Shown piece after piece: positions 41,512-50,185 of a stretch of 64,000 bases of DNA. Source of the stretch: an uncultured Clostridia bacterium (GTDB taxonomy: Bacteria; Bacillota; Clostridia; Christensenellales; Borkfalkiaceae); the NCBI GenBank assembly GCA_934271735.1, contig CAKQSB010000002.1:1-64000 (forward strand), in the 5' to 3' direction. The notes under the pieces are model-generated. The model made no database searches, was not told where the DNA came from, and saw nothing but the letters and a program-made list of their open reading frames with translations. The stretch's first letter is position 1; every line of letters starts with the position of its first letter. The position numbers and the translations under genes are program-made.

Positions 41512-43294
41512 TTTCGTTACCCTCCTTTTTCTTTTCGTCTTCGATACGCTGAAGTTCGACGGTTTTTCTGTACTCCTCGCACGTTTCCATAAGCTCCTCG
41601 TGCGTACCTACCGCGGCGACTTTTCCGTCTTCGAGGTAAATTATTTTATCCATTCCCCTCACGGTAGAAATTCTGTGAGCAATCAATATTGTCGTTTTCC
41701 CTTTTCTCGTTTCGTAAAGATTGTCGAGAATGGCTTTTTCCGTTTCCGTGTCTACCGCCGAAACCGAATCGTCCAGAATAAGCACGGGAGCGTTTTTCAT
41801 CATCGCCCTCGCAATGGAAATTCTTTGTTTCTGCCCGCCCGAGACGGTTACACCCCTTTCGCCGAGCATAGTTTTATAACCGTCGCGGAATTCTACGATA
41901 TTCGAATCCACGTTGGCGAGAATAGCCGAATTTCTGACGGCTTCGTCGCTGAATTTGTCCGAAGCGAACGCGATGTTGTTTTCTATCGTGTCGCTGAAAA
42001 GAAAATTATCCTGCGGAACGTAGGCCGCGTTCTTTCTGAGTGATTCTATCGTGACGGAGTTAACGTCCTTTCCGTCGATAAACACCGTTCCGTCGGGAAC
42101 GTTGTAAGTTCTTAAAATAATGTCGGCAACCGTGGTTTTCCCCGAACCTGTTCTGCCCGCAAGCCCGACGTTTTCTCCCGCATTGATTTTAAACGAAACA
42201 TTTTCAAGTACGTCGACTTCGGTATCGGGATATCTGAAAGTAAGGTTTTTAAACTCGATTTCGCCTTTTACTTCGCCGATATCTTCCGCGCCTTCCCTGT
42301 CTTTAACGTCCTGCGAAGCGGAAAGAAGCTCGTCTATTCTCTTCAAAGACGCCTGACCTCTCGATTTCATTCCTATAAGCTCGGAAATAGCCATAATCGG
42401 CCAGACGATCGCGTTGAAATAACCTATAAATTCCATAAGCTCGCCGACGTTGAACTTACCCACGTATACGAGATAGCCGCCGTAACCGAGGATTATACAT
42501 ATAACCGACTCGATGAAAAGAGTTATCGCGATATTTAAAAGCGTCGAAAATCTTACGAAATCGACGTTCACGTCCTCGTTATACTTATTTAGTTTTTTAA
42601 ACGCCGCAAGTTCTTTGGCTTCCTTAACGAACGCCTTTATAACGGCAATACCCGAGAAATTCTCCTGCGAAAAGTCGGAAAGTTTAGAATAAGCTTCCTG
42701 CCTTATATCCCACTTTTTCTCCATATATTTTCCCACGATCATAGCCACGAAAAGCATACACACAAGCGGAATCGCAGAAAAAAGCGCGAGAATCGGCTTT
42801 AAGACAATCATTTTATAAAGCGACATACCGCCGAGAAAAAGCGCGTCGCAAAGCATCATAACGCCCCAGCCGAAACAATCCTGAACGGTTTCGAGGTCGT
42901 TCGTGAAAAGCGACATTAAATTCCCGACTTTGTTTTTCTGGTAATAGCTCGCCGAAAGAATTTCGCAACGGGCGAACATTTTTGACCTTAAATCCTCCTC
43001 GACCTTTGCCGCCGCGCCGAAAAAGCAAATTCGCCATAAAAACCTGCCCGTTACGAGAACGAGGATGACTACTATGAGCGGCAGACAGATTTTATCGAGG
43101 ACAAAATTCATATCGAACGGTACGCGTACGCCGTTTATAACGTTAAAGCCTTCCGCCATACCGTTGATTACGTATTTATATAATTCGGGAATCGCAAGCT
43201 GAGCATAGTCCACCGCGACGAGCGCGAACAGACCGAACAGCAATATGTACCCGTACTTTATATAATACTTGTTAATATTTTTTCCGAATATCAT
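41504..43294 (-). CDS. ABC exporter half-transporter, degenerate-site subunit
   Basis: A 596-residue type IV half-transporter with a six-helix membrane domain (about 15-320) and a nucleotide-binding domain. Walker A GRTGSGKTTV and signature VSGGQKQRIS are intact, but Walker B reads VLILDDSVSAVD, so the catalytic Glu is Asp. This is the pattern of the degenerate-site partner in heterodimeric exporters (as in TM287 and BmrC). AGCAGG precedes the ATG. It is the first gene of the pair. Confidence 0.92.
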   Translation of the reverse strand: MIFGKNINKYYIKYGYILLFGLFALVAVDYAQLAIPELYKYVINGMAEGFNVINGVRVPFDMNFVLDKICLPLIVVILVLVTGRFLWRICFFGAAAKVEEDLRSKMFARCEILSASYYQKNKVGNLMSLFTNDLETVQDCFGWGVMMLCDALFLGGMSLYKMIVLKPILALFSAIPLVCMLFVAMIVGKYMEKKWDIRQEAYSKLSDFSQENFSGIAVIKAFVKEAKELAAFKKLNKYNEDVNVDFVRFSTLLNIAITLFIESVICIILGYGGYLVYVGKFNVGELMEFIGYFNAIVWPIMAISELIGMKSRGQASLKRIDELLSASQDVKDREGAEDIGEVKGEIEFKNLTFRYPDTEVDVLENVSFKINAGENVGLAGRTGSGKTTVADIILRTYNVPDGTVFIDGKDVNSVTIESLRKNAAYVPQDNFLFSDTIENNIAFASDKFSDEAVRNSAILANVDSNIVEFRDGYKTMLGERGVTVSGGQKQRISIARAMMKNAPVLILDDSVSAVDTETEKAILDNLYETRKGKTTILIAHRISTVRGMDKIIYLEDGKVAAVGTHEELMETCEEYRKTVELQRIEDEKKKEGNENA

Positions 43295-43399
43295 AAAACA
43301 CCTGCTTTTGTATTGATTAGTTTAACATAAATAGCTTTTTAACAAAAGCTTTTTTCTTGCAATTTCACATCGGATTTTCTTATACTCCGTATAACTTAT

Positions 43400-44728
43400 T
43401 TAATATTTGTATTTTTTCCTCATAAAAATAAGGAAAAGAACCGAAGCTATGAACGCGAAAAGCTCGGTTGCGAGCGACGCGAACCATATCCCCTCTCTGC
43501 CCCAAAGAACAGGAAGAAGAAATACAAAAGTCGCCTGAAATACAAGCGCTCTCATAAATGACAAAATTGCCGAAACAAGTCCGTTGTTGAGCGCAGTGAA
43601 AAAACTCGACGAGAAAATGTTTATCCCCGAGAACAGAAACGCGAACGAGAACAATCTTAACGCGTAAACCGTCAGATCGTAAAGTTCTTTGTTGTTCCTT
43701 ACGAATATGTACGACAACGGCACGCTTAATCCCTCCGCAAGCCCCGTTAAGAATATACCGCAGGCAGACATCGTTATAACGCTCTTTTTCAGCACGTTTT
43801 TCAGCTCGCCTATGTTCTGCGCGCCGTAGTTATACGCGATAATCGGTGCAGTACCTATCGAATAACCTATTTCTATAGCGAGGAAAACGAACTGCACATA
43901 CATTAAAACGCCGTAAGCCGAAACGCCTTTTTCGCCGTAAAACTTCATAAGCTGAACGTTGTAAAGCATACTTACGATCGACGACGAAATGTTGGAAAGA
44001 AGCTCGGACGAGCCGTTCGTACAGGCTTTTATTATAGGTGAAAACTCGAGTTTGGTTATTTTAAATCTGAGTTTGCTGTCGTTCGGACGGCAGAAATAAA
44101 TAAACGGCACAAGACCGCCCACAACCTGTCCGAGACCCGTGGCGATTGCCGCGCCCGCAAGTTTCCATTTGAAACCGACGATAAAAAGCGCGTCCAAAAG
44201 CGCGTTGGTTACGCCCGCGATTATCGTTACGACAAGCCCCATTCGCGGTTTTTCCGCAGCCGATAAAAAGCTGTGGAAAATGCCCTGCATCATAAAAAAC
44301 GTCGTGAAAGAAATAACTATCGTTCCGTAAAGAACGCAGTGCTCCGTCATCGCCTCCGTTGCTTTTAACAAACGGCAAATCGGGTTTATAAGCAAAATTC
44401 CCGCAACCGTTAAAATCACGCCGAGGATAATTGCGAACAAAATCATCATCGAGAAAAGTTCGTTCGCTCTTTTTTCGTTCCCCTCGCCGAGAGTTTTCGA
44501 AACAAGCGCCGTTCCGCCCGTACCCATCATAAATCCCGTTCCGCCGAGAATCATTATGAAAGGATAAATGAAATTTATCGACGCAAACTCCGTTTCGCCG
44601 ACGTAGTTTGATATAAAATACCCGTCTATAACGCCGTAAATCGACGTTATTATCATCATAAAAATCGCAGGTAAAACAAATCTGAATATTTTTTTGTAAG
44701 TAAAATGCTCCGAAAGCCGTATCTTCAT
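43400..44728 (-). CDS. MATE family efflux transporter
   Basis: A 442-residue protein with twelve hydrophobic helices in two similar halves, typical of Na+- or H+-driven MATE pumps (MepA/DinF-like): TSIYGVIDGYFISNYVG at the start of the first half and GYSIGTAPIIAYNYGA in the second are characteristic. The start at 44728 has only a weak AAGG site, but the family N-terminus begins around here; an open frame 24 codons longer is hydrophilic and unlikely. A hairpin AGCTTTT-taac-AAAAGCT lies about 45 bp after the stop, more terminator-like on the plus strand. Exported compound unknown. Confidence 0.9.
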   Translation of the reverse strand: MKIRLSEHFTYKKIFRFVLPAIFMMIITSIYGVIDGYFISNYVGETEFASINFIYPFIMILGGTGFMMGTGGTALVSKTLGEGNEKRANELFSMMILFAIILGVILTVAGILLINPICRLLKATEAMTEHCVLYGTIVISFTTFFMMQGIFHSFLSAAEKPRMGLVVTIIAGVTNALLDALFIVGFKWKLAGAAIATGLGQVVGGLVPFIYFCRPNDSKLRFKITKLEFSPIIKACTNGSSELLSNISSSIVSMLYNVQLMKFYGEKGVSAYGVLMYVQFVFLAIEIGYSIGTAPIIAYNYGAQNIGELKNVLKKSVITMSACGIFLTGLAEGLSVPLSYIFVRNNKELYDLTVYALRLFSFAFLFSGINIFSSSFFTALNNGLVSAILSFMRALVFQATFVFLLPVLWGREGIWFASLATELFAFIASVLFLIFMRKKYKY

Positions 44729-44822
44729 AGTTTTAGCCTTGTGTGTCCGCCGAAAATCGCCTGTAAACTTTATAAGCTTTTCCCTCGGTAAATTTTGCAA
44801 ATGAGTATTTCTAAAGATATTA

Positions 44823-44851
44823 CGAGCCTTCCCGATAAAAAGGAAGGCTCG
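44823..44851. terminator. Hairpin after acpP
   Basis: A perfect 10-bp stem CGAGCCTTCC/GGAAGGCTCG (44823-44832 with 44842-44851) lies 8 bp after acpP. The T run is better on the plus strand (GAGTTTTT) than on the minus strand (TAATATCTTT), so termination may be weak. Confidence 0.6.
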
Positions 44852-44858
44852 CGAGTTT

Positions 44859-45080
44859 TTAAAGAGATTCGAGATAAGAGACGATATCGCCTACCGTTTC
44901 AAAGCCGGCAAGCTTTTCGTCCGGAATGGTTATTCCGCTTTCTTCTTCAAGCGTCATTAAAAGCTGAAGAATATCTATCGAATCCGCACCGAGATCTCCT
45001 TTTATCGTTGCCTCCGGGGTTACCAGACTTTCGTCGACGTTAAGCTCGTCGACAAGTATTTTCTTTACTTTTTCAAACAT
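44859..45080 (-). CDS. acpP: Acyl carrier protein
   Basis: A 73-residue four-helix acyl carrier. The phosphopantetheine Ser lies in DLGADSIDILQLL (Ser about residue 35). Acidic overall, as expected. It follows plsX by 70 bp; the gap contains a small hairpin TCGCCG-CTA-CGGCGA just before AAAGGAG and an AT-rich TATATA stretch that may be a local promoter. It can supply acyl groups to PlsX or accept them from FakAB-activated fatty acids. Confidence 0.95.
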   Translation of the reverse strand: MFEKVKKILVDELNVDESLVTPEATIKGDLGADSIDILQLLMTLEEESGITIPDEKLAGFETVGDIVSYLESL

Positions 45081-45150
45081 TTTTTCTCCTTTTTCGCCGC
45101 TACGGCGACTATATATAATTATTTTTCCGTCTTGCCCGTCCGCAAAAAAT

Positions 45151-46116
45151 TTAACGGATAACGGTTTTATAAGCTTGTTCGATACATTTATATACGGCGA
45201 CTCCGTTACTCGATCCGTGACCTTTAACGACTACTTTTTCAAGCCCTAAAAGCACGCTTCCGCCGTAATTTCTGTAATCCATAAACTTTTTCTCTTTTTT
45301 GAATGTTCCGAGCATAAAAAGCGCACCGATTTTACTAAGAAAAGACGACTTTATATCGTTTTTCAACCTTTTAAGCATTTCGAGACACGCTCCTTCCGTG
45401 CTTTTAATGAGAACGTTGCCCGAAAAACCGTCGCAAACGATAAGGTCGTACTTTCCCGAAAGTAAATCTCTGCTTTCCATATTTCCGACAAAATTGACAT
45501 TCGGTTCTTCTATTAAAAGCTTGTACGCTTCGCGGCGAAGATCGTCCCCCTTCTCCTCTTCCGTCCCGACGTTTAAAAGCGCGACCTTCGGATTTTCTAT
45601 TCTGTACGCTTTTTTAAGATAATCGCTACCCATAACGGCATACTGTCTGAGCTGTTCGGGCGTTGTTTCGATATTCGCCCCGCTGTCGCACACGCCGACA
45701 ATTTTTCCGTTCATCGTTGGTAAAATCGGGCAAAATGCGGGTCTTCTTATGCCTTCGAGGCGACCTATTCTTAAAATCGACGCGCCGACGAGAACGCCTG
45801 TCGCTCCGCACGAAACGAGAGCTTTTACATCCTCGTTTTCTCTTAAATCTTTTATCGCGCGAATCATCGACGACTCCTTTTTCAGCCTTACGGCGTTTAT
45901 AGGTTTGTCGTTTCCGTCAACCTGTTCGGGCGCGTTTACTATCTCTACCCTGTCTTTCGGATAATCTTTATCTTTCAGCTCCGCGTTTATCGATTTTTCG
46001 TCTCCGTATAAAACCACGGAAATATCCGAAAAATCCTTAAGAGCGAGCAAAGCTCCCTCTACGTTTGCCGACGGACTGTGATCTCCGCCGAGACAATCGA
46101 CAGCTATTTTTATCAC
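45151..46116 (-). CDS. plsX: Phosphate acyltransferase PlsX
   Basis: A 321-residue peripheral membrane enzyme that interconverts acyl-ACP and acyl-phosphate, the acyl donor for PlsY in phospholipid synthesis. AVDCLGGDHSPSANVEGA at the N-terminus, SCGATGVLVGASILRIGRLEGIRRPAF (read as two stretches joined at RLEG) and CDGFSGNVLIKSTEG are the family segments. It lies 2 bp after the acetyltransferase gene and upstream of acpP, completing a fatty-acid-scavenging cluster with fakA and fakB. Confidence 0.96.
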   Translation of the reverse strand: MIKIAVDCLGGDHSPSANVEGALLALKDFSDISVVLYGDEKSINAELKDKDYPKDRVEIVNAPEQVDGNDKPINAVRLKKESSMIRAIKDLRENEDVKALVSCGATGVLVGASILRIGRLEGIRRPAFCPILPTMNGKIVGVCDSGANIETTPEQLRQYAVMGSDYLKKAYRIENPKVALLNVGTEEEKGDDLRREAYKLLIEEPNVNFVGNMESRDLLSGKYDLIVCDGFSGNVLIKSTEGACLEMLKRLKNDIKSSFLSKIGALFMLGTFKKEKKFMDYRNYGGSVLLGLEKVVVKGHGSSNGVAVYKCIEQAYKTVIR

Positions 46117-46117
46117 T

Positions 46118-47245
46118 TTAATTCTCCAAAACTTTTACGTACGAACGACGGCGTTTGTGTTGCCTTGCGTTAAACCTCTTCCACAAATTCTGAATCGCGA
46201 AATTGTCTTCGAGATTGAGATTCGTTTCCGCGTATTTAACTCCGTCCTGTTTTAAAATATCGACAAGACCCGCGGCGATTATCGCGGTTATTCCGCAATT
46301 TATATAATCCGGGCGGACGGCGATAAGTCCGAGATCGATTATTTCGGGTTTTTTGATTGCTTTAAGAACTCTTATAAGCCCCGCAGGGGTAAGTTTTCCC
46401 TGTGATTTTTGCAAAGCTTTAGCAAGAGACGGAAAGCAAATTCCGAGACAAACAGGCTCGTTTTTATCGTTAAGAACAACCGTAACGTGTTTTATATCGA
46501 TTATGAGACGGAAATTGTTCATCATCAGTTTTTTCATTCCGTCGGTAAACGGAACCGTACCGTAAATATTTTCGTAGCCTATATCGAGAAGCCCGAAAAA
46601 CGCGTCGGCATACTTATCGAGAAATTCCGCCGTAGATTTGCATTTCGGTAAATGAAGATTGTATCTTTTCATTACGAAATCTGACATTTTCTTTATGTTC
46701 GCGATCTCGTCTTCGTCGGGAAGATAAACTTTCGACTCGACCCAGTCTACTTCCTTTTTATACCCGCAAGCTTCGATCAACGCGCCGTAATACTCGGCGT
46801 TATACTGCTCTTCGAACGTAGAAAGTTCGTCGAAACCCTCGACCAGAAGCCCTTCTCTTTCGAGATCGGAAAAGCCGAGAGGTCCGCAAACCGTGTCCAT
46901 TCCCTTTTCCAAAGCGAAATCTTCAACGGCTTTGAAAAGCAATTTTGCGGCCTCCTCGTCGTTTTCGCAATCGAACCTCGTGAATCTTACTCTTTTTTCG
47001 TTATGCTTTTCGTTGGAAGCTTTCTGTAAGATCGCGGAAATTCTGCCGACCGTCACGCCGTTTCTTTTAGCAAGAAAATATGCGGTTTCGCACGTGTCGT
47101 TATAAACGAAATCGTCCTTGAAAATCGTTTTTTCGTCTCTATATAAGGGCGGAACGAAATTAGGATTTTTCTTATACATTCTGAGCGGAAAATCGATAAA
47201 TTCTTTTCTGTCCGCTCTCGTTTCTACTTTTTTTATTTCTACCAT
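46118..47245 (-). CDS. GNAT-like N-acetyltransferase family protein
   Basis: A 375-residue protein with two regions of GNAT-like character: residues about 1-150 (ETAYFLAKRNGVTVGRISAIL, then the AA-alkyl-like AAKLLFKAVEDFALEKGMDTVCGPLGFSD segment, in two stretches) and a C-terminal third with AVRPDYINCGITAIIAAGLVDIL and NLNLEDNFAIQNLWKRF. Such 370-380-residue proteins are common near lipid genes in Clostridia, but the acceptor is unknown. It sits between fakB and plsX, 2 bp from plsX, so a role in lipid or acyl modification is possible by position. Confidence 0.7.
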   Translation of the reverse strand: MVEIKKVETRADRKEFIDFPLRMYKKNPNFVPPLYRDEKTIFKDDFVYNDTCETAYFLAKRNGVTVGRISAILQKASNEKHNEKRVRFTRFDCENDEEAAKLLFKAVEDFALEKGMDTVCGPLGFSDLEREGLLVEGFDELSTFEEQYNAEYYGALIEACGYKKEVDWVESKVYLPDEDEIANIKKMSDFVMKRYNLHLPKCKSTAEFLDKYADAFFGLLDIGYENIYGTVPFTDGMKKLMMNNFRLIIDIKHVTVVLNDKNEPVCLGICFPSLAKALQKSQGKLTPAGLIRVLKAIKKPEIIDLGLIAVRPDYINCGITAIIAAGLVDILKQDGVKYAETNLNLEDNFAIQNLWKRFNARQHKRRRSYVKVLEN

Positions 47246-47257
47246 ATAAAATTCAGA

Positions 47258-48127
47258 TTAACGGTGCTTCGCATGGAACGAAACTCCCACTCCGTTAGGT
47301 CCGCAATGTGCGCCCGAAGTAGGATTCGTCGTGATAATTTCTATCACCGTGTCCGCGCCGTATTTTTCCTTTAAACTTTCGGCAATTTCGTTAGCTATAT
47401 CGGGCGCGTCCGTATGACCTATTATTATCGAATGGTCTTTAACGTTATCCCCAAGCTCGTCGACGCAGGAAAGAAGCCTTTTTATAGCTTTCGCTTTTCC
47501 CGTTTCCTTGCCGACGCTTACCATTTTGCCTTCGTCGTTCATATAAATTATCGGACGGATTCCGAGAAGCGTTCCCATCGTTGCCGAAAAGCCGCTCACT
47601 CTTCCGCTTCTGCGGAAAAATTTGAGGTCGTTCGCAAAGAAATACTGCGCGAAATGCAAAACCTCTTTATCCGCCCATGCGATTATTTCTTCGGGCGAAG
47701 CTCCTTTTACGTACATTTCGCCGATTTCTTTTGCTATATTATAGCTCACGATGGTTATACCTTTCGTGTCCACGGCATAAAACTTTCTTTCGGGGAATTC
47801 GTCTTTAAGTTCTCTTAAAGCTTCGTCCATCGCGTCGAACGTTCCGGACATAGCTCTCGAAAAGTGAACGTATAAAATATCATTGCCTTTTTCGAATTCC
47901 GGACGGAAATATTGTTTATATTTCTCCGTCGAAACCGCGCTCGTCGTGGGAAGAACTCCGTTACGAAGTTTATCGTAAAACGGTTTCATATCAAACGTTT
48001 CGCTGTCCTCGTACGGGAAATAAGTCGTTCCGTCAATAGAAAACGGCATACTGATAAGTTTATATCCGTATTTTTTAGCCTCTACGGGTGTAAAATCGCA
48101 ATCGCTGTCTGTAAAAATCGTATACAT
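47258..48127 (-). CDS. fakB: DegV family fatty-acid-binding protein (FakB)
   Basis: A 289-residue two-domain DegV protein. The N-terminal TDSDCDFTPVEAKKYGYKLI, LPTTSAVS, VHFSRAMSGTFDAM and the C-terminal GAHCGPNGVGVSF (His and Gly loop) are the family segments lining the fatty-acid pocket. FakB holds a fatty acid while FakA phosphorylates its carboxyl group. The start at 48127 follows TAAGGAG. It lies 13 bp downstream of the kinase gene, so this is very likely its partner. Confidence 0.9.
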   Translation of the reverse strand: MYTIFTDSDCDFTPVEAKKYGYKLISMPFSIDGTTYFPYEDSETFDMKPFYDKLRNGVLPTTSAVSTEKYKQYFRPEFEKGNDILYVHFSRAMSGTFDAMDEALRELKDEFPERKFYAVDTKGITIVSYNIAKEIGEMYVKGASPEEIIAWADKEVLHFAQYFFANDLKFFRRSGRVSGFSATMGTLLGIRPIIYMNDEGKMVSVGKETGKAKAIKRLLSCVDELGDNVKDHSIIIGHTDAPDIANEIAESLKEKYGADTVIEIITTNPTSGAHCGPNGVGVSFHAKHR

Positions 48128-48140
48128 TTTTTTCTCCTTA

Positions 48141-49802
48141 TCATTCAAGTACGAACATATAGTCGTATACGGGTTGATTCCCTTCGATAACGATCGTCTC
48201 CGTTTCGGGATATCGCTCGCTTATGTGATTTTTAATTTCTTCGGCTTCCTCTTCGGTCGTGTTTTCGCCTGTGAAAACAAGCATAAGCCCTCTTTCGGAA
48301 GCTCCCGCCGCTTCGAGAAGTTTTTCGGCGGCGCGGTTTTTGTCCTCGTCGTCCGAGTAAATTTTATCGCCGACGAAACCTATATAATCCCCGTTTTTTA
48401 TAGACACGCCGTTCATCGCCGTATCTCTGTTCGCTTTCGATACGCAGGCGGTCACTACGCCCTCTACCGAACTTTTTATGCCGTCTATGATATCTTCCGT
48501 CGTTCCGTCCGTTTCCATCATAGATACGGCGGCGTAGCCTTCGCCGATCGTTTTTGTTTTTATGACTATTATTTCCGCTTTGTCGTAAAGCTCGGCGGCT
48601 TGTTCGGCGGTTAAAACAACGTTTTTGTTGTTCGGGAAAACAAAAATTCTTTCCGCGTATACCTTATCGAACACCGCTATCATATCGCCCGCCGACGGAT
48701 TCATACTCTGTCCGCCGTCGACGACCTCGTCAACCCCGAGCGAAAGGAAAGTTTCTTTTAACCCCTTGCCCGCGGCGACAACGACAATGCCCGTTTTCTT
48801 TTTGTGATTATTCTTTTTCGCAAGTTTCGCCTGCGCGTTATCTCCTTTCGTCACAGCTTCGCTGTGCTGAAGGGTCATATTTTCTATTTTCAAAGTAAGG
48901 AACTCGCCGAAGTTCTGACAATAACGCAAAACACCGCCGGGGTCTTTCGTGTGAACGTGAACCTTTACGATACTGCCGTCCTTAAAACAAACGACCGAAT
49001 CGCCCACGCCGTTCAAATAATTTATAAGCTCGTTTTCGTCGAACGTCTCAACGTCCGTCTTCGCACGCTGCAAACGAAGCAAAAACTCCGTGCAATAACC
49101 GAATTCCAGAACGCTGTTTTCGTCGAAAAGCGAAAAATCTACCGAGGGAGCCGTTTTTATAACTTCTGCTCTTTTTTCTTCGATGTAATCTTCACCTCTT
49201 TCGAGAGCGTCTTTCATTCCCTCGAATATGTAATAAAGCCCCGCGCCGCCGCTGTCGACAACACCCGCCTCGGCAAGTACGGGCAAAAGATCGGGCGTCC
49301 TGTCGAGCGAACGTCCCATTTCGCCGAGAAGTTCCTCGAAATATTCTTCCAAGCCTTTGCAGTCCATAGAGTTCGCGTATCTTACCGCGTCTTTAAAAAC
49401 GGTAAGAATAGTACCCTCTACGGGTTTGGATACCGCGCCGTACGCGCTCGTAACGCCCGTTTCCATTCCGCGTTTTATATCTTCGAAATCGGCTTTTTCA
49501 AGCCCTTTGAGTTCCGAAGTTATCCCCGCGAAAATTCTCGATAAAATAACGCCCGAGTTCCCTCTCGCGCCGAGAAGCATTCCTTCCGCCGCGGCTTTGG
49601 AAACCGCCCCGAGATCGTTCCCGGCTTTTTTCGCCGCGTCCGCTCCCGAGCCGAGCGTCATAAGCATATTATCTCCCGTGTCTCCGTCCGGTATCGGGAA
49701 CACGTTAAGATCGTTTATATCCTGCCTGTATGCGGCGAGTTTGAAAGCCCCGCCCGAAAGCATACCCGCAAATTCTTTTCCGCCGATTGTTATCGTCTGC
49801 AT
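48141..49802 (-). CDS. fakA: Fatty acid kinase catalytic subunit FakA (DAK2 domain)
   Basis: A 553-residue protein of usual FakA length. The N-terminal DhaL/DAK2 domain carries VFPIPDGDTGDNML (three Asp that bind Mg-ATP) and ARGNSGVILSRIFAG; a middle domain with a His/Cys-containing KVHVHTKDPG segment binds zinc in homologues; the C-terminal DegV-like domain receives FakB. It makes acyl-phosphate from exogenous fatty acids. The gene has a consensus promoter and an unusually structured 150-nt leader. Confidence 0.93.
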   Translation of the reverse strand: MQTITIGGKEFAGMLSGGAFKLAAYRQDINDLNVFPIPDGDTGDNMLMTLGSGADAAKKAGNDLGAVSKAAAEGMLLGARGNSGVILSRIFAGITSELKGLEKADFEDIKRGMETGVTSAYGAVSKPVEGTILTVFKDAVRYANSMDCKGLEEYFEELLGEMGRSLDRTPDLLPVLAEAGVVDSGGAGLYYIFEGMKDALERGEDYIEEKRAEVIKTAPSVDFSLFDENSVLEFGYCTEFLLRLQRAKTDVETFDENELINYLNGVGDSVVCFKDGSIVKVHVHTKDPGGVLRYCQNFGEFLTLKIENMTLQHSEAVTKGDNAQAKLAKKNNHKKKTGIVVVAAGKGLKETFLSLGVDEVVDGGQSMNPSAGDMIAVFDKVYAERIFVFPNNKNVVLTAEQAAELYDKAEIIVIKTKTIGEGYAAVSMMETDGTTEDIIDGIKSSVEGVVTACVSKANRDTAMNGVSIKNGDYIGFVGDKIYSDDEDKNRAAEKLLEAAGASERGLMLVFTGENTTEEEAEEIKNHISERYPETETIVIEGNQPVYDYMFVLE

Positions 49803-49812
49803 TTATATCTCC

Positions 49813-49845
49813 GAATCGGATCAAAGCTTTTCTTTCGTCCGATTC
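49813..49845 (-). promoter_or_regulatory. Hairpin next to the fakA ribosome site
   Basis: A perfect 8-bp stem GAATCGGA/TCCGATTC (49813-49820 with 49838-49845). In the fakA mRNA its 3' arm ends directly before the GGAG ribosome site, so folding could mask initiation. On the plus strand it looks like a terminator, but no plus-strand gene precedes it. Confidence 0.5.
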
Positions 49846-49861
49846 CTTTTTTTTGGATTTT

Positions 49862-49961
49862 AGTACGTTCTCCGTAAAGATCCGAAAAGAAAATTCGGAC
49901 TTTTATGCAAAAATTCTCCGTTTTTAAAAATGCCGCCTATATGCCCAAGATAAAACGTACT
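49862..49961 (-). promoter_or_regulatory. Structured fakA leader (candidate cis-regulatory RNA)
   Basis: In the mRNA the 8-nt AGTACGTT at the 5' end (49954-49961) pairs perfectly with AACGTACT (49862-49869), closing a domain of 100 nt that starts at the predicted transcription start. Inside are a hairpin TCCGAA/TTCGGA and purine-rich single strands. I do not recognise a known riboswitch. Together with the hairpin at the ribosome site this suggests regulation of fatty-acid kinase, possibly by a metabolite or protein; this is inference. Confidence 0.45.
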
Positions 49962-49966
49962 GATTT

Positions 49967-49995
49967 ATTATATAATAATCTTCGGACTAAGTCAA
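49967..49995 (-). promoter_or_regulatory. Sigma-A promoter of the fakA operon
   Basis: Minus strand: TTGACT (49990-49995), 17-bp spacer, TATAAT (49967-49972), giving a start near 49960 and a leader of about 158 nt. Confidence 0.85.
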
Positions 49996-50073
49996 CGAAA
50001 TTTCGTCGCGAATTCATATAAAGATATGTTTTTGCTTTAGGTAAATGCGTTTTTATGCAAAAAATACGTTTAC

Positions 50074-50111
50074 ACGGAAAAAGCGATCTCTTTCGAGATC
50101 GCCTTTTCCGT
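50074..50111 (-). terminator. Terminator of the cdaA-aspartokinase unit
   Basis: A 17-bp stem with a 4-nt loop (50074-50090 with 50095-50111, one mismatch). The arm bases CTTTTTCCGT give the T run on the minus strand. A second hairpin, ACGTAAAG/CTTTACGT (50147-50174), lies between it and the aspartokinase stop. The rest of the 49803-50185 gap holds the fakA leader and promoter. Confidence 0.75.
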
Positions 50112-50185
50112 TTGTATTTTAAGGGGGATTAGGGTAAGCAGTTTTTACGTAAAGAACCTTACTGCTCTTTACGTTATTTATGATA

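Noticed and set aside
49813..49853. Plus-strand terminator shape (8-bp stem plus eight T) upstream of fakA
   Set aside because: No plus-strand gene precedes it; more likely a leader hairpin of the fakA mRNA.
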